Source: Ruminococcaceae bacterium UBA3329 (GTDB taxonomy: Bacteria; Bacillota; Clostridia; Oscillospirales; Acutalibacteraceae). Taken from it: a stretch of 20,475 bases of DNA. The notes under the pieces are model-generated. The model was given only the letters and a program-made list of their open reading frames with translations. It did not search any database and was not told where the DNA came from. The stretch covers positions 4,183 through 24,657 of the forward strand of contig DERX01000047.1 of the NCBI GenBank assembly GCA_002361875.1, written 5' to 3'. A program made the translations under genes and the position numbers. Position 1 is the first letter of the stretch. Each line of letters starts with the position of its first letter. Shown here piece by piece: positions 1-8,210 of this stretch.

Positions 1-44
1 TAAACGGGGCCAAAAAACAAGAAAATAAATAATTATAATATAAT

Positions 45-88
45 AAAAACCCTCTCAACGGTGTTATCAAGCCGTTGGGAGGGTTTTT
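45..88. terminator. Bidirectional rho-independent terminator
   Basis: Arms 45-61 and 72-88 form a 17-bp stem with a single T/G wobble and a 10-nt loop. The stem is bounded by A5 on the left and T5 on the right, so it can end transcription in either direction. It lies 12 bp past the stop codon of the leftmost - strand gene and would also serve any + strand gene ending left of the window. Confidence 0.85.
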
Positions 89-99
89 GTCTGTTCGCA

Positions 100-1233
100 T
101 CAGTTCAGCAGTTTTAAAACCTGTTCACAGGCAGTTCCGTTTTCAAAAGAACCTAAACACTCGTGGTGGTTTTCCATATTGTATTTAAACTGCTTTTCAT
201 CAAATGTAAGTACGCTTTGCTGAAGCTCACCGTTGTTTTTACATACGGGGAATCCCCATGAGTAAATATCTTTGTCAAAGCCGCGCAATTTTTCATATTT
301 GTCCAAATCTGGGGTGTAGAGCAGGCAAGGCTTTCCCGTAAAGGAAAAGTCCCAAATGCTTGACGAATAATCGGAAATGAGCATATCACAAGCAATTAAA
401 AGCTCTTGCATATCGGGATAATCCGAAGCATTGATAAAGGTTTCCGTAAATTTATTCTCGGAAAATCTGTGTGCACGGTACAAAACTGTCGCTTCTTTTC
501 CGAAGCGTTGTTTGATACTTTCGGACAGACCGTTTATGTCTAACGGCGTAAGCGGCGAATTATCGTCACGGTAAGTAGGGGCATACAGAACAGCAAAGCG
601 GTCATTCGGAATATTTAGCCTTTCCCGAATTGAAGAGCGAATATTTTCATCAGCCGAAAACAGTAAATCGTTTCTCGGCATACCTATGCTTAATACATCT
701 CCGTTAAAGCTGTACTGTGAGCGAATTACCTCATTCGTGAAAAAACGGCTGCTTGAAATAAAATGGGTAATGTCATATTTCGATTGCCGTTTTAACACCC
801 AGTTGTGAATTTTTGAGTTATAGCCGATTCCCTGTCCGGTTTTTTTATAGCAGCCGCCGCCGTGCCAGGTTTGCAGACGGATTTGATTTTTGCGTGACGG
901 CATTTCATTTGTCCTGTGAAAATTAAAAACAATCATCTGCGCCGTAAAGGAATAAAGCTTGTGCCTAAATGAGCGGTATTTGCATATTTTCGTGTTTTTG
1001 TTTTCGGTCAGGAAAGCAAATTTTTCAGGCTCTTTAAATGCCCAGATATATTCGTGTGTGTCCGAGCCGTTCACGAGGAAATATTCATACAATGCTTTCG
1101 GATTGCAGGAATACTGCTCGCCGAGATAGCTGTCGAATACAATCCGTCCTTTCTTAATCGGCAAAAACGGCGAAAGAATATTCCATGCCGATTTAATTAT
1201 AAAGGCAATACAATACTTTATAAGCTCAGTCAT
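100..1233 (-). CDS. CDP-glycerol glycerophosphotransferase family protein (TagB/TagF-like)
   Basis: 377 residues, matching the glycerophosphotransferase (Glyphos_transf) domain with almost no extension. Visible family landmarks are QTWHGG with His124, YAPTYRDD (218-224), YRAH with His255, and SDYSS (287-291) followed by WDF and GKPCLLYTPD. In TagF/TagB the WHG and second histidines are catalytic and the DYSS region binds the CDP donor. The N-terminal ~25 residues are hydrophobic and could associate with the membrane face. The family moves a glycerol- or other polyol-phosphate from a CDP donor to a lipid-linked acceptor in the cytoplasm. The start is supported by an AAAGGTG ribosome site at 1241-1247. 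It has its own promoter, divergent from the 933-residue polymerase gene. Donor (glycerol, ribitol or other) and role (primase or polymerase) cannot be read from sequence; the short length favours a primase or single-transfer enzyme. Confidence 0.9.
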   Translation of the reverse strand: MTELIKYCIAFIIKSAWNILSPFLPIKKGRIVFDSYLGEQYSCNPKALYEYFLVNGSDTHEYIWAFKEPEKFAFLTENKNTKICKYRSFRHKLYSFTAQMIVFNFHRTNEMPSRKNQIRLQTWHGGGCYKKTGQGIGYNSKIHNWVLKRQSKYDITHFISSSRFFTNEVIRSQYSFNGDVLSIGMPRNDLLFSADENIRSSIRERLNIPNDRFAVLYAPTYRDDNSPLTPLDINGLSESIKQRFGKEATVLYRAHRFSENKFTETFINASDYPDMQELLIACDMLISDYSSSIWDFSFTGKPCLLYTPDLDKYEKLRGFDKDIYSWGFPVCKNNGELQQSVLTFDEKQFKYNMENHHECLGSFENGTACEQVLKLLN

Positions 1234-1282
1234 TTATTGTCACCTTTCTGTATTATTCTTCCTTTTTTTATACACAAATATT

Positions 1283-1311
1283 ATTTTAACACGGCAGTTA
1301 AAATTTTTCAA
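1283..1311 (-). promoter_or_regulatory. Sigma-A-type promoter for the TagB/TagF-like gene
   Basis: On the - strand TTGAAA (1306-1311) and TAAAAT (1283-1288) are separated by exactly 17 bp, with TGT just before the -10 (extended -10). It lies about 50 bp upstream of the start codon at 1233. Confidence 0.65.
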
Positions 1312-1361
1312 TTATAACATTTTCAACAGAGCGTAATTGAGTGCGTCACGGCTGGAATATA

Positions 1362-1390
1362 TTGACAAGTTTATGCCGTTGTGTTAAAAT
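1362..1390 (+). promoter_or_regulatory. Sigma-A-type promoter for the polymerase/acyltransferase unit
   Basis: TTGACA (1362-1367) is followed after 17 bp by TAAAAT (1385-1390), again with TGT before the -10. The predicted start near 1397 leaves a leader of about 87 nt, which contains two T-runs and no riboswitch I recognise. The two divergent promoters lie back to back within 110 bp. Confidence 0.75.
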
Positions 1391-1483
1391 TAGATGATTA
1401 TATGAGAAACGGATGTTTGTTTTTTTACAGTTTTTTTTAACAATAAAAGGGTATGTTAATAGAGTTAAGAGGAGGATGGTTTA

Positions 1484-4285
1484 ATGGACTGTTCAATTAT
1501 TATGTACAGAGATGCTTTTGACTGCGGCAAAGCCGTTAGCAGCATCATCAATAATAATTGTTTTTCAAATATACAACTTATAATTATAAGCCCGTTTTAT
1601 GAAGAAGAATATACTGAATTACGAAGCAAAATTGCCGGCAAACATAATATTACTTTAATTGAAAAAGAAGGAATTTCATTAGCCGATGCTTATAATCTCG
1701 GACTTGAGAAGGCAGAAGGCAAATATATAAACTTTACTCTTGCGACCTCTTACTTTTCGGATAATGCTTTGGACGAGCTTGAAAAAGCTGTCGGAGAAGT
1801 AAATAAAAACGGAGAACAGATTAAGGCATTTACTGTTCAGGCAAGAGGCTTTAAGAATATTATAACCGAGAAAGATGTGGAAAAATGCACATATTTCGGT
1901 TACCAGATGCAACCGAGTCAACCCGGCTTGCAAAATATTACGGTTCATTTAAAGAATTTACATCTTTTGCTGCAAGCATATTTTATTGAGGCAGAGCTTG
2001 CAAAAAGCTTAAGCTTCAACTCTGAATTAAATTCAGTTTGTGAAACAGATTATCTTTTGCATTTGATTGAAAGAGAAACCGCTTTTTATAATATAGATAC
2101 AATAACCTACTATTATTCCAATCCTCTTGAAAACAGTGCGTTAACCTGTGAGATTGCCAAGCAAAAGGATTGGTATATTCCTTTGGTTAAAGACTGCTTA
2201 ATTCCGTTTGCAGACAGCATATGTGAGAAAAACGGGGCTATATCTTTTTATCTTCAGGTTGCAATGCTTTATTTTGTCTGGACAAGGTATAACTGTAATT
2301 TCTTTGAGAGAAATAAAGAGGCACTCACAAGAGAAGAAGCTTTTGAGTTTGACAGATATGTTTGCGAGTTTATGAAATATATAGACGACAACATTATCTT
2401 CCAAAATTTGCCTTGTAAATATAAAATGGCGCGCAGTCTTAAAATGCATTTTTATATGGGCAAATGCAAAGCTTTAGGCATTAAACCGCTTAGTGCAAAG
2501 GTTATAAAATACGGCAAATACAAAGATCAGCTTGTGCTTAACAGCGAAAGCTACAGAATGTTCAAAAAACCGGATTTTATCCGTGCAAAGAACAGATTTG
2601 ACATTTTAAATCTTTGCACATTAGGACTTACGTACAACCAAAAGGCAACCGTAAAGGTTATTGATTTCATCTCCGATAAAATTGAGATTGATGTTGAATT
2701 TCCTATGTATCTTCTTGATACAACGAACTATGAAATGTTTGCGAAAATCGGTGACAGAAAAATTGAGATGAAGGAAACAAAACTTTATTCTTCTGAAAAA
2801 TTCTTCGGAATTACAGTTAACAGAAGAAGAACCTTTCATCTTTCAATACCTGTTGATGATTTACTGAATAAATACCTTGTGTTCGGATTTACTCTTGACG
2901 GAGAGGATTACCCGGTAAAATACGCATTTGCACGGGCGGCATCGAAGCTTACCAACAGTAAGGCGTCGTATACCAAAATTAACGATAAGAGAGTGCTTGC
3001 ATTCAAAAAGGAAGCAATAACCGTTAGAAAGCTTAACCCGGTTAAAAGGGTGGGCTATGAATGTAAATTCTTTGTTTACAGGCTGTTCAGGACTGAAATG
3101 CCTCTTGAAAAGAGAATTAAGTATCTTGCATTAAGGCTTATTTATTGGCTTGTGTATCCCTCTATGCACAAAAAGCATATTTGGATTACCTTTGATAAGC
3201 TTTATAAAGCAGGCGACAACGGCGAATATATGTTTCAGTATTGCCGAAAGCTGAACGACGGTATTGATATTTATTATATTGTCAGTCCCGATTCACCTGA
3301 CTATGAACGCCTTAAAAAGCAACACGGGAAATATGTTCTGGAACAGAACAGCCTAAGGCTTAAATTATTAGCTCTTTACAGTGAGGTTATTCTTGCAACA
3401 CATTCAACAGTGTTTAATTATCTCGGCTTCAGCGGTAAATCACAGTGGCTTGTTAAGGATTTATTTAAGGCAATAGTTGTTTGTATTCAGCACGGACTTA
3501 CAATTCAAAAGATTGCACAGTACCAAAACAGAGTATTTGATGATACAAGGCTTTATACACTTGCGTCAAAATATGAAAAGGAAAACTGTGAAAAGCCTCC
3601 GTATGATTTCTTCGGTAAAGAATTAAAGCTTACCGGTCTTGCCCGTTATGACGGACTTAAGAATAACGATAAAAAGCAAATTCTTATTACTCCGACTTGG
3701 AGAAGAAATATAGTTAATCAGAGCATAGCTTTTGTTAAGAAATCACACAATGACAGCTTCAGAAACAGTGAATATTTCCGCGTTTACAATAATCTTGTCA
3801 ATGATGAAAAGCTTATAAGCTGTGCAAAAGAAACAGGCTATGAGCTTATTTATCTTCTTCATCCGGCCATGAGCTCTCAGGCGGAGGATTTTGACAGAAA
3901 TGATTATGTTAAAATTGTTCAGGCAACGGGGAATATGAGCTACGAAAAGATTTTAACAGAATCTTCTCTTATGGTAACCGACTACTCGGGAGTCCAATTT
4001 GACTTTGCTTATCAAAGAAAACCGATAGTTTACTATCATCCTGACACAATGCCGCCGCAATATGAAGAGGGCGGACTTGTTTACGAAACAATGGGCTTCG
4101 GTCCGATTTGCAAAAACCACGAAAGCTTAATTGAAACGCTTTGCAATTATATGAAAAACGGTTGTAAAGCGGAAAAAATGTATGTTGACCGTGCAGATGA
4201 TTTCTTCTGTTTTGACGATTTTAACAACTGCGAGCGAATTTACAATGAGGTTGTTGCGTTTATGAATGATGAATCTAACTTTTAA
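1484..4285 (+). CDS. GT2-like / CDP-glycerol glycerophosphotransferase fusion protein (TagF-like polymerase)
   Basis: 933 residues. Residues 1-110 have a GT-A (family 2) glycosyltransferase look: an alternating beta/alpha start, then ADAYNLGLEKAEGKYINF. The expected metal-binding DxD/DDD at that point is replaced by LATSYFSDN, so this domain may be inactive. Residues ~110-560 match nothing I recognise. Residues ~560-925 are a glycerophosphotransferase domain with QHG (His670), LTGLARYD, LLHP (His793) and TDYSG (832-836), then FDFAYQRKP. TagF-type enzymes polymerise polyol phosphate from CDP donors at the cytoplasmic membrane face. The ATG follows a strong GGAGG site (1471-1475). It is the first gene of a two-gene unit, with 19 bp to the acyltransferase. 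I call it a polymer-forming transferase; donor and linkage are unknown. Confidence 0.88.
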   Translation: MDCSIIMYRDAFDCGKAVSSIINNNCFSNIQLIIISPFYEEEYTELRSKIAGKHNITLIEKEGISLADAYNLGLEKAEGKYINFTLATSYFSDNALDELEKAVGEVNKNGEQIKAFTVQARGFKNIITEKDVEKCTYFGYQMQPSQPGLQNITVHLKNLHLLLQAYFIEAELAKSLSFNSELNSVCETDYLLHLIERETAFYNIDTITYYYSNPLENSALTCEIAKQKDWYIPLVKDCLIPFADSICEKNGAISFYLQVAMLYFVWTRYNCNFFERNKEALTREEAFEFDRYVCEFMKYIDDNIIFQNLPCKYKMARSLKMHFYMGKCKALGIKPLSAKVIKYGKYKDQLVLNSESYRMFKKPDFIRAKNRFDILNLCTLGLTYNQKATVKVIDFISDKIEIDVEFPMYLLDTTNYEMFAKIGDRKIEMKETKLYSSEKFFGITVNRRRTFHLSIPVDDLLNKYLVFGFTLDGEDYPVKYAFARAASKLTNSKASYTKINDKRVLAFKKEAITVRKLNPVKRVGYECKFFVYRLFRTEMPLEKRIKYLALRLIYWLVYPSMHKKHIWITFDKLYKAGDNGEYMFQYCRKLNDGIDIYYIVSPDSPDYERLKKQHGKYVLEQNSLRLKLLALYSEVILATHSTVFNYLGFSGKSQWLVKDLFKAIVVCIQHGLTIQKIAQYQNRVFDDTRLYTLASKYEKENCEKPPYDFFGKELKLTGLARYDGLKNNDKKQILITPTWRRNIVNQSIAFVKKSHNDSFRNSEYFRVYNNLVNDEKLISCAKETGYELIYLLHPAMSSQAEDFDRNDYVKIVQATGNMSYEKILTESSLMVTDYSGVQFDFAYQRKPIVYYHPDTMPPQYEEGGLVYETMGFGPICKNHESLIETLCNYMKNGCKAEKMYVDRADDFFCFDDFNNCERIYNEVVAFMNDESNF

Positions 4286-4304
4286 TGGAAGGAGAGTGTG
4301 AGAT

Positions 4305-5396
4305 ATGAATAATGTCAGTTCGGTTGAGTCTGCTTATGCAGATGAAAGGGGACGGCTTTATTATTACGATAATGCTAAATTTATTTTGATTTTTCTTGTT
4401 GTATTAGCTCATGCATTTTCTCCGTTTAAGAGCACCGGCGAGTCAGGATTTGCATTTATGTATCTTTGGCGTATAATCAACACATTACACATGCCGTGTC
4501 TGATTTTTATTTCTGGTTTCTTTGCAAAAAAGTATATCAGACCTGACGGAACAATAAATGTGCAGCGTCCGTTTACGTATATTATGTATTATTTATTCGC
4601 ACAGACTACGGTTGCTGCCTTTGAAATTTTTGTTTTAAAAAATAATATAACTTTGTCATTGCTTTACCCACGTTCATCGTTATGGTTTTTGGTGTGTCTT
4701 ATTTGGTGGTATTGTTTTTTGCCGCTTGTTGACAAGATTAAGCCGGAGATTATGTTCCCGGTAGCTGTGTTACTTGGACTTTTACTTGGTTATGATCCCA
4801 AGTTTAACGGAGTAATGTCACTTTCAAGAGTTGTGGCGCATTTTCCGTTTTTCCTTGCAGGTTATTATATTCAGCCGCAAACGCTTGCGAATATATACAG
4901 TAAAAAAGCAAAGCTGATTTCAATTCCGGTTTTAATCGCCGCATTATTATCGTTGCTTGGAATAATGTTTCTTTTTACTCCGTACGGTGATAAATTCCAG
5001 TTTTCAATTAATAATTTTATTGGTTGTAACTCCCCGTATACGGATATTTTTAAGAAAACAGATGCAAATCCACTGCTTTGGTTCTTGCCGCGAGTATGGT
5101 TCTATTTATGTGCTGCGGCACTTGGTTTTGCCTTTTTAGCATGGGTTCCGAGAAAAAAGTATTTCTTTACCAAATTTGGTGCAAGAACGCTTGCGGTTTA
5201 TATTCTTCACAGATATTTGTATTTAGCCTATTTGGAATATAAGTGGTATGAATATTTTAATGCCGTTCCTTATTTAAGGTTGGCAATTTTCCCGATCGCT
5301 CTTATTGTTACGCTTGTTTTCTCAACATATCCGTTTTGGTATCCGTTTAAGCTGATTGGAAAAATTAAAATTGGCAAATTACTTAAAACAAAATAA
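4305..5396 (+). CDS. Acyltransferase family 3 membrane protein
   Basis: 363 residues with about ten hydrophobic segments and no periplasmic SGNH extension. The N-terminal stretch FLVVLAHAF places a histidine (His36) at the end of the first membrane segment, as in the acyltransferase-3 family (OafA, WcwF-like sugar O-acetyltransferases), and YYDNAKF before it is also typical. The family transfers acetyl or other acyl groups from cytoplasmic acyl-CoA to carbohydrate at the membrane. The ATG follows GGAAGGAG (4287-4294), and the gene is 19 bp behind the TagF-like polymerase with a terminator 8 bp after its stop, so it is the last gene of that unit. I infer O-acylation of the same polymer; acceptor and acyl group are unknown. 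Confidence 0.85.
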   Translation: MNNVSSVESAYADERGRLYYYDNAKFILIFLVVLAHAFSPFKSTGESGFAFMYLWRIINTLHMPCLIFISGFFAKKYIRPDGTINVQRPFTYIMYYLFAQTTVAAFEIFVLKNNITLSLLYPRSSLWFLVCLIWWYCFLPLVDKIKPEIMFPVAVLLGLLLGYDPKFNGVMSLSRVVAHFPFFLAGYYIQPQTLANIYSKKAKLISIPVLIAALLSLLGIMFLFTPYGDKFQFSINNFIGCNSPYTDIFKKTDANPLLWFLPRVWFYLCAAALGFAFLAWVPRKKYFFTKFGARTLAVYILHRYLYLAYLEYKWYEYFNAVPYLRLAIFPIALIVTLVFSTYPFWYPFKLIGKIKIGKLLKTK

Positions 5397-5404
5397 TATG
5401 CAAA

Positions 5405-5430
5405 AACACCGCTGAAAATTCAGCGGTGTT
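5405..5430. terminator. Bidirectional terminator between convergent operons
   Basis: Perfect 12-bp arms 5405-5416 and 5419-5430, with the innermost pairs opening to form a loop. A-run on the left and AATTTTT on the right. It separates the + strand acyltransferase gene from the - strand SDR gene ending at 5452 and can serve both. Confidence 0.85.
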
Positions 5431-5451
5431 AATTTTTAATAAGATTTTGTT

Positions 5452-6498
5452 TTACCGGTCCTTGTTGCAGGACATATCTTCAATAAGATTTTTGAACATA
5501 CTTTCAAGGTCAACTTTTGCTTCCCAGCCAAGCTGCCTCAGCTTTTCAGTGCCGAGTTTGATTTTTATTGTTGGGTTATAGCCCATTTTGGCAGCATTGC
5601 CGTTGTCCTCAATTACAACCTTTATATTTTTCTCGGGGTAAAGGGAGCAAAGCATCTGCGCCATATCATAAATGGAAATATCCGAATTTTCATTTGCAAT
5701 GTTATATACCTGACCGATTTCTCCCTTTGCAGCAACGGTCATTAAAGCTGTTATTGCGTCCGAAAGGTAACAGTAATTTCTGACTGTTTCACCCTTTGTG
5801 TGAAGAATAATATCTCTGCCCTCAATTACACACCGCGCAAAATCGGCAAAAACTCTGCCGTCGTTGTAGGCAACGCCGGGACCGAAGGTTTGTGTAAGAC
5901 GGACTATTTTAACGGGCACACCGTATTCCGACGCATAAGATGCGCAAAGACATTCAACCATTCTTTTGCCGAGCGAGTAGCTGCTGCGAACATTGAGCTG
6001 ATCAATGTACCCGTAATCGTTTTCGTTTATTATTTTAAGGTCAGGCGGCGTAACACCGTAAACCTCAAGCGATGACAGATAAACAAATGCTTTAAGATTT
6101 TTTTGCTCCCTTGCGGCAATAAGCATATTTTCGGTGCCGTTGATTGCAATATCAATTGTTTCAACAGGCTTTTCTACCATTTCCTTGGAGCTTGTAATAC
6201 TTGCGCCGTGGAAAATGTAGTCAACCTCAAAGGGGAACGGCTTAACAGATGAAATATCGCTTACAATAATACTTACATTATCTCCGAAAAGCTTTTCAGC
6301 CTTTTGCCTGTTACGTACAAGGGCATAGATTTTGATATTTGCATTTTGCGTTTTATTAAGCTCAATAAGGCTTTTAATAAAGAATGAGCCGATAAGTCCG
6401 GTAGCACCTGTAATTAAAACAGATGAACCGAAAAGCTCTTTGCAGATTTGTTCATTCACGACAGATTGGATATCATTTAATTCAACCGTGGTTGGCAT
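5452..6498 (-). CDS. NAD(P)-dependent extended SDR (epimerase/dehydratase family)
   Basis: 348 residues from the start chosen here. The Rossmann signature is GATGLIG (31-37), with the SDR serines in YLSSLEVYG (~140-148) and the catalytic YxxxK as YSLGK (Tyr174, Lys178). A C-terminal substrate-binding part follows, so it is an extended SDR like UDP-sugar epimerases. I take the ATG at 6498 because AGGAGA lies 6-7 bp before it; the upstream ATG at 6513 overlaps the previous stop (TAATG) and has no ribosome site. It is the last gene of the export/CDP operon, right behind the TarI-like gene. SDR plus cytidylyltransferase pairs make CDP-polyols (Bcs1, Mnp1/Mnp2, AbpA/AbpB systems), but those reductases are not all of the extended type. 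Likely it makes or remodels the polyol or sugar activated by CTP; substrate unknown. Confidence 0.85.
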   Translation of the reverse strand: MPTTVELNDIQSVVNEQICKELFGSSVLITGATGLIGSFFIKSLIELNKTQNANIKIYALVRNRQKAEKLFGDNVSIIVSDISSVKPFPFEVDYIFHGASITSSKEMVEKPVETIDIAINGTENMLIAAREQKNLKAFVYLSSLEVYGVTPPDLKIINENDYGYIDQLNVRSSYSLGKRMVECLCASYASEYGVPVKIVRLTQTFGPGVAYNDGRVFADFARCVIEGRDIILHTKGETVRNYCYLSDAITALMTVAAKGEIGQVYNIANENSDISIYDMAQMLCSLYPEKNIKVVIEDNGNAAKMGYNPTIKIKLGTEKLRQLGWEAKVDLESMFKNLIEDMSCNKDR

Positions 6499-6512
6499 AC
6501 ATTGTCTCCTCA

Positions 6513-7229
6513 TTAAAGAATTTGTGCATTTTCTCTCGCTTCCGTAATAGCGCGGAAGATGTAGAAGTCAGACGGTGTTGTAATTTTGATGTTTTCGGGC
6601 GGACCTTCAACAACATGAAGCGTTGCGCCGTAATGTGACATAAGCATTGCAGAGTCAATAGCGCTGAAGCCTTCTTCGTCTGCTTTGCGGTGATTTTCAA
6701 TAATATCCTGCAAAATAAAGCACTGCGGAGCACGAGCCATTCTGCAAACGGAACGGTCCATAACCTCGTCAATTTCATTGTTCTCGGTTACGCTGATTAT
6801 TGTTTCTATTGCAGGGGTAACAGTAACGCTGTTTCCGTTTTTCTTTACACATTCAATGTTGTCCGTAATAATGCTGTCATTTATAAGCGGGCGTACACCG
6901 TCGTGAATAAGAACAATTGAATCCTTTGGAACACTTTCATTTTCGTAAAGAGCAGTAAGACCGTTTCTTATAGAGTGCTGACCCGTATCTCCGCCCTCAA
7001 CAACGCTTATTACCTTTTTAATGCAGAACTTTTGGAGCAGAGTGTTCATATACGGAATCCAGTCCTTTAAGCAGACAACAACAATTCCGTCAATCATAGG
7101 ATGATTTTCAAAATGCTCAATAGTATGAATGATAATCGGCTTGCTGTTTAATTCAAGAAACTGCTTAGGCTTATTTTTTGTGTTCATTCTTTGACCGGTA
7201 CCGCCGGCAAAAATTAAAGCATAGTTCAT
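6513..7229 (-). CDS. TarI-like polyol/sugar-phosphate cytidylyltransferase (IspD family)
   Basis: 238 residues, the usual IspD/TarI length. The CTP-binding glycine loop GGTGQRM (9-15) is followed by PKQFLEL (21-27), and IHDGVRP (108-114) is the second nucleotide and metal site. FAGGTGQRM with PKQFLEL and KPIIIHTIEHFE is closer to TarI (D-ribitol-5-phosphate cytidylyltransferase) than to housekeeping IspD. The family joins CTP and a polyol or sugar phosphate to give the CDP-activated unit used by TagF/TarL enzymes. The ATG has GGAG at 7237-7241. It lies 36 bp after licD-like and overlaps the SDR reading frame region by one base at the unused ATG. Context argues strongly for wall-polymer precursor synthesis rather than isoprenoid synthesis; ribitol as substrate is not proven. 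Confidence 0.85.
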   Translation of the reverse strand: MNYALIFAGGTGQRMNTKNKPKQFLELNSKPIIIHTIEHFENHPMIDGIVVVCLKDWIPYMNTLLQKFCIKKVISVVEGGDTGQHSIRNGLTALYENESVPKDSIVLIHDGVRPLINDSIITDNIECVKKNGNSVTVTPAIETIISVTENNEIDEVMDRSVCRMARAPQCFILQDIIENHRKADEEGFSAIDSAMLMSHYGATLHVVEGPPENIKITTPSDFYIFRAITEARENAQIL

Positions 7230-7265
7230 TGTAAAATCTCCAATACTTTATAAATTTATTTGAAA

Positions 7266-8210
7266 TTATTTTTCTTTTGGAAATTGTAATGCTGTCACAG
7301 CGTGGCGTTCACGCTCATTTTCGGGCGGCAGGGTCATATAATCCTCGCCGAAAAGTCCCGTAAGATAAGAACGGTAACCGTTCATTATATAGAATTTTGT
7401 ATCCTCAAAATCTGTCAGAACAACCTTTGAAAAAGTGTTTCTCGGCTGTAATTCGCCGAAATAATGCTTTCTGCCCGTAGGAATTGAAACAAAAGCGCTG
7501 TTTTTGTCCTTACAGGCGGACAGTCTTTTTTCAGTAATAAGCAGCCATTTCCTTAACGGGAAAAAGGCAAAAAGCTTTGCAATTTTAAGCTTTCGGTCAA
7601 TAACTCCGAGCTGCTTTTCGTCGGTAATATACGGCTTTATTTTAGGAGCGTTGCTCTTAAGTCTTACACACGAGCAAATAAGGAGCAAAAGCTCGCAGGT
7701 ATAGCCGTGTATTTTACGGAAAACCGCATTGCTGTAAACATTTTCAAGAGGATTGATATCAATAAAAATACCTGCATTTTGCGGATCGCTTTCAAAAATC
7801 TCACGGCAAACGGAGCCTTTAAGACGGATTTTCATAAAATTAGCGTCATATTTTTTATTGATTCGTATTTCCTCGTAAAAATATTTGTCGGGAAATTCTT
7901 TATTCAAAAGTTCGGGCAGCTTGTTATAATCCTCTCTCGGCATAATAACATCCATATCGTCATCCCACGGAATAAAACCCTTGTGGCGTACAGCCCCAAG
8001 GCACGATCCGCCGCCGAGAAAATAGGTGAGCGAATATTTTTCACACACAAAGTGCAGGTCCTTCATCATTTTAAGCAAAACCTTTTGAAGCTCGGCGGTT
8101 TGCACAGGTGACAGAAACCTAATATCTTTATTATTAGCAATTATTTGGCGAAACATTACATTTGTTTCAAACAGGGATTTGATTTTGTTAACAAAGCTCA
8201 TATTTTTCAC
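7266..8210 (-). CDS. LicD family phosphotransferase
   Basis: 314 residues. The LicD signature is clear: YFLGGGSCLGAVRH (63-76), then GFIPWDDDMDV with the acidic metal cluster DDDMD at 83-87 and PREDY just after. LicD proteins are nucleotidyltransferase-fold enzymes that place phosphocholine or other phospho-substituents from CDP donors onto glycans. The frame opens with GTG at 8210, giving a GTGA overlap with the stop of the ABC ATPase gene, which suggests translational coupling; an ATG at 8201 is the alternative. I see no good ribosome site for either. Next to a TarI-like cytidylyltransferase it may use the CDP product of this operon. No choline kinase or LicC is visible, so phosphocholine is not supported. 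Confidence 0.88.
   Translation of the reverse strand: MKNMSFVNKIKSLFETNVMFRQIIANNKDIRFLSPVQTAELQKVLLKMMKDLHFVCEKYSLTYFLGGGSCLGAVRHKGFIPWDDDMDVIMPREDYNKLPELLNKEFPDKYFYEEIRINKKYDANFMKIRLKGSVCREIFESDPQNAGIFIDINPLENVYSNAVFRKIHGYTCELLLLICSCVRLKSNAPKIKPYITDEKQLGVIDRKLKIAKLFAFFPLRKWLLITEKRLSACKDKNSAFVSIPTGRKHYFGELQPRNTFSKVVLTDFEDTKFYIMNGYRSYLTGLFGEDYMTLPPENERERHAVTALQFPKEK

Noticed and set aside
1..44. Possible tail of a + strand gene (TAA at 1-3)
   Set aside because: Too little sequence to tell a stop codon from intergenic DNA.
6499..6513. ATG at 6513 as the SDR start
   Set aside because: No ribosome site before it, whereas the ATG at 6498 has AGGAGA at ideal distance.
6513..7229. Housekeeping ispD (isoprenoid pathway)
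   Set aside because: Motifs resemble TarI more and the gene lies in an exporter/LicD/SDR operon; a computed phylogeny would settle it.
7707..8111. 134-residue + strand frame inside licD
   Set aside because: Reverse-strand shadow of a gene with intact LicD motifs; no ribosome site or family resemblance.
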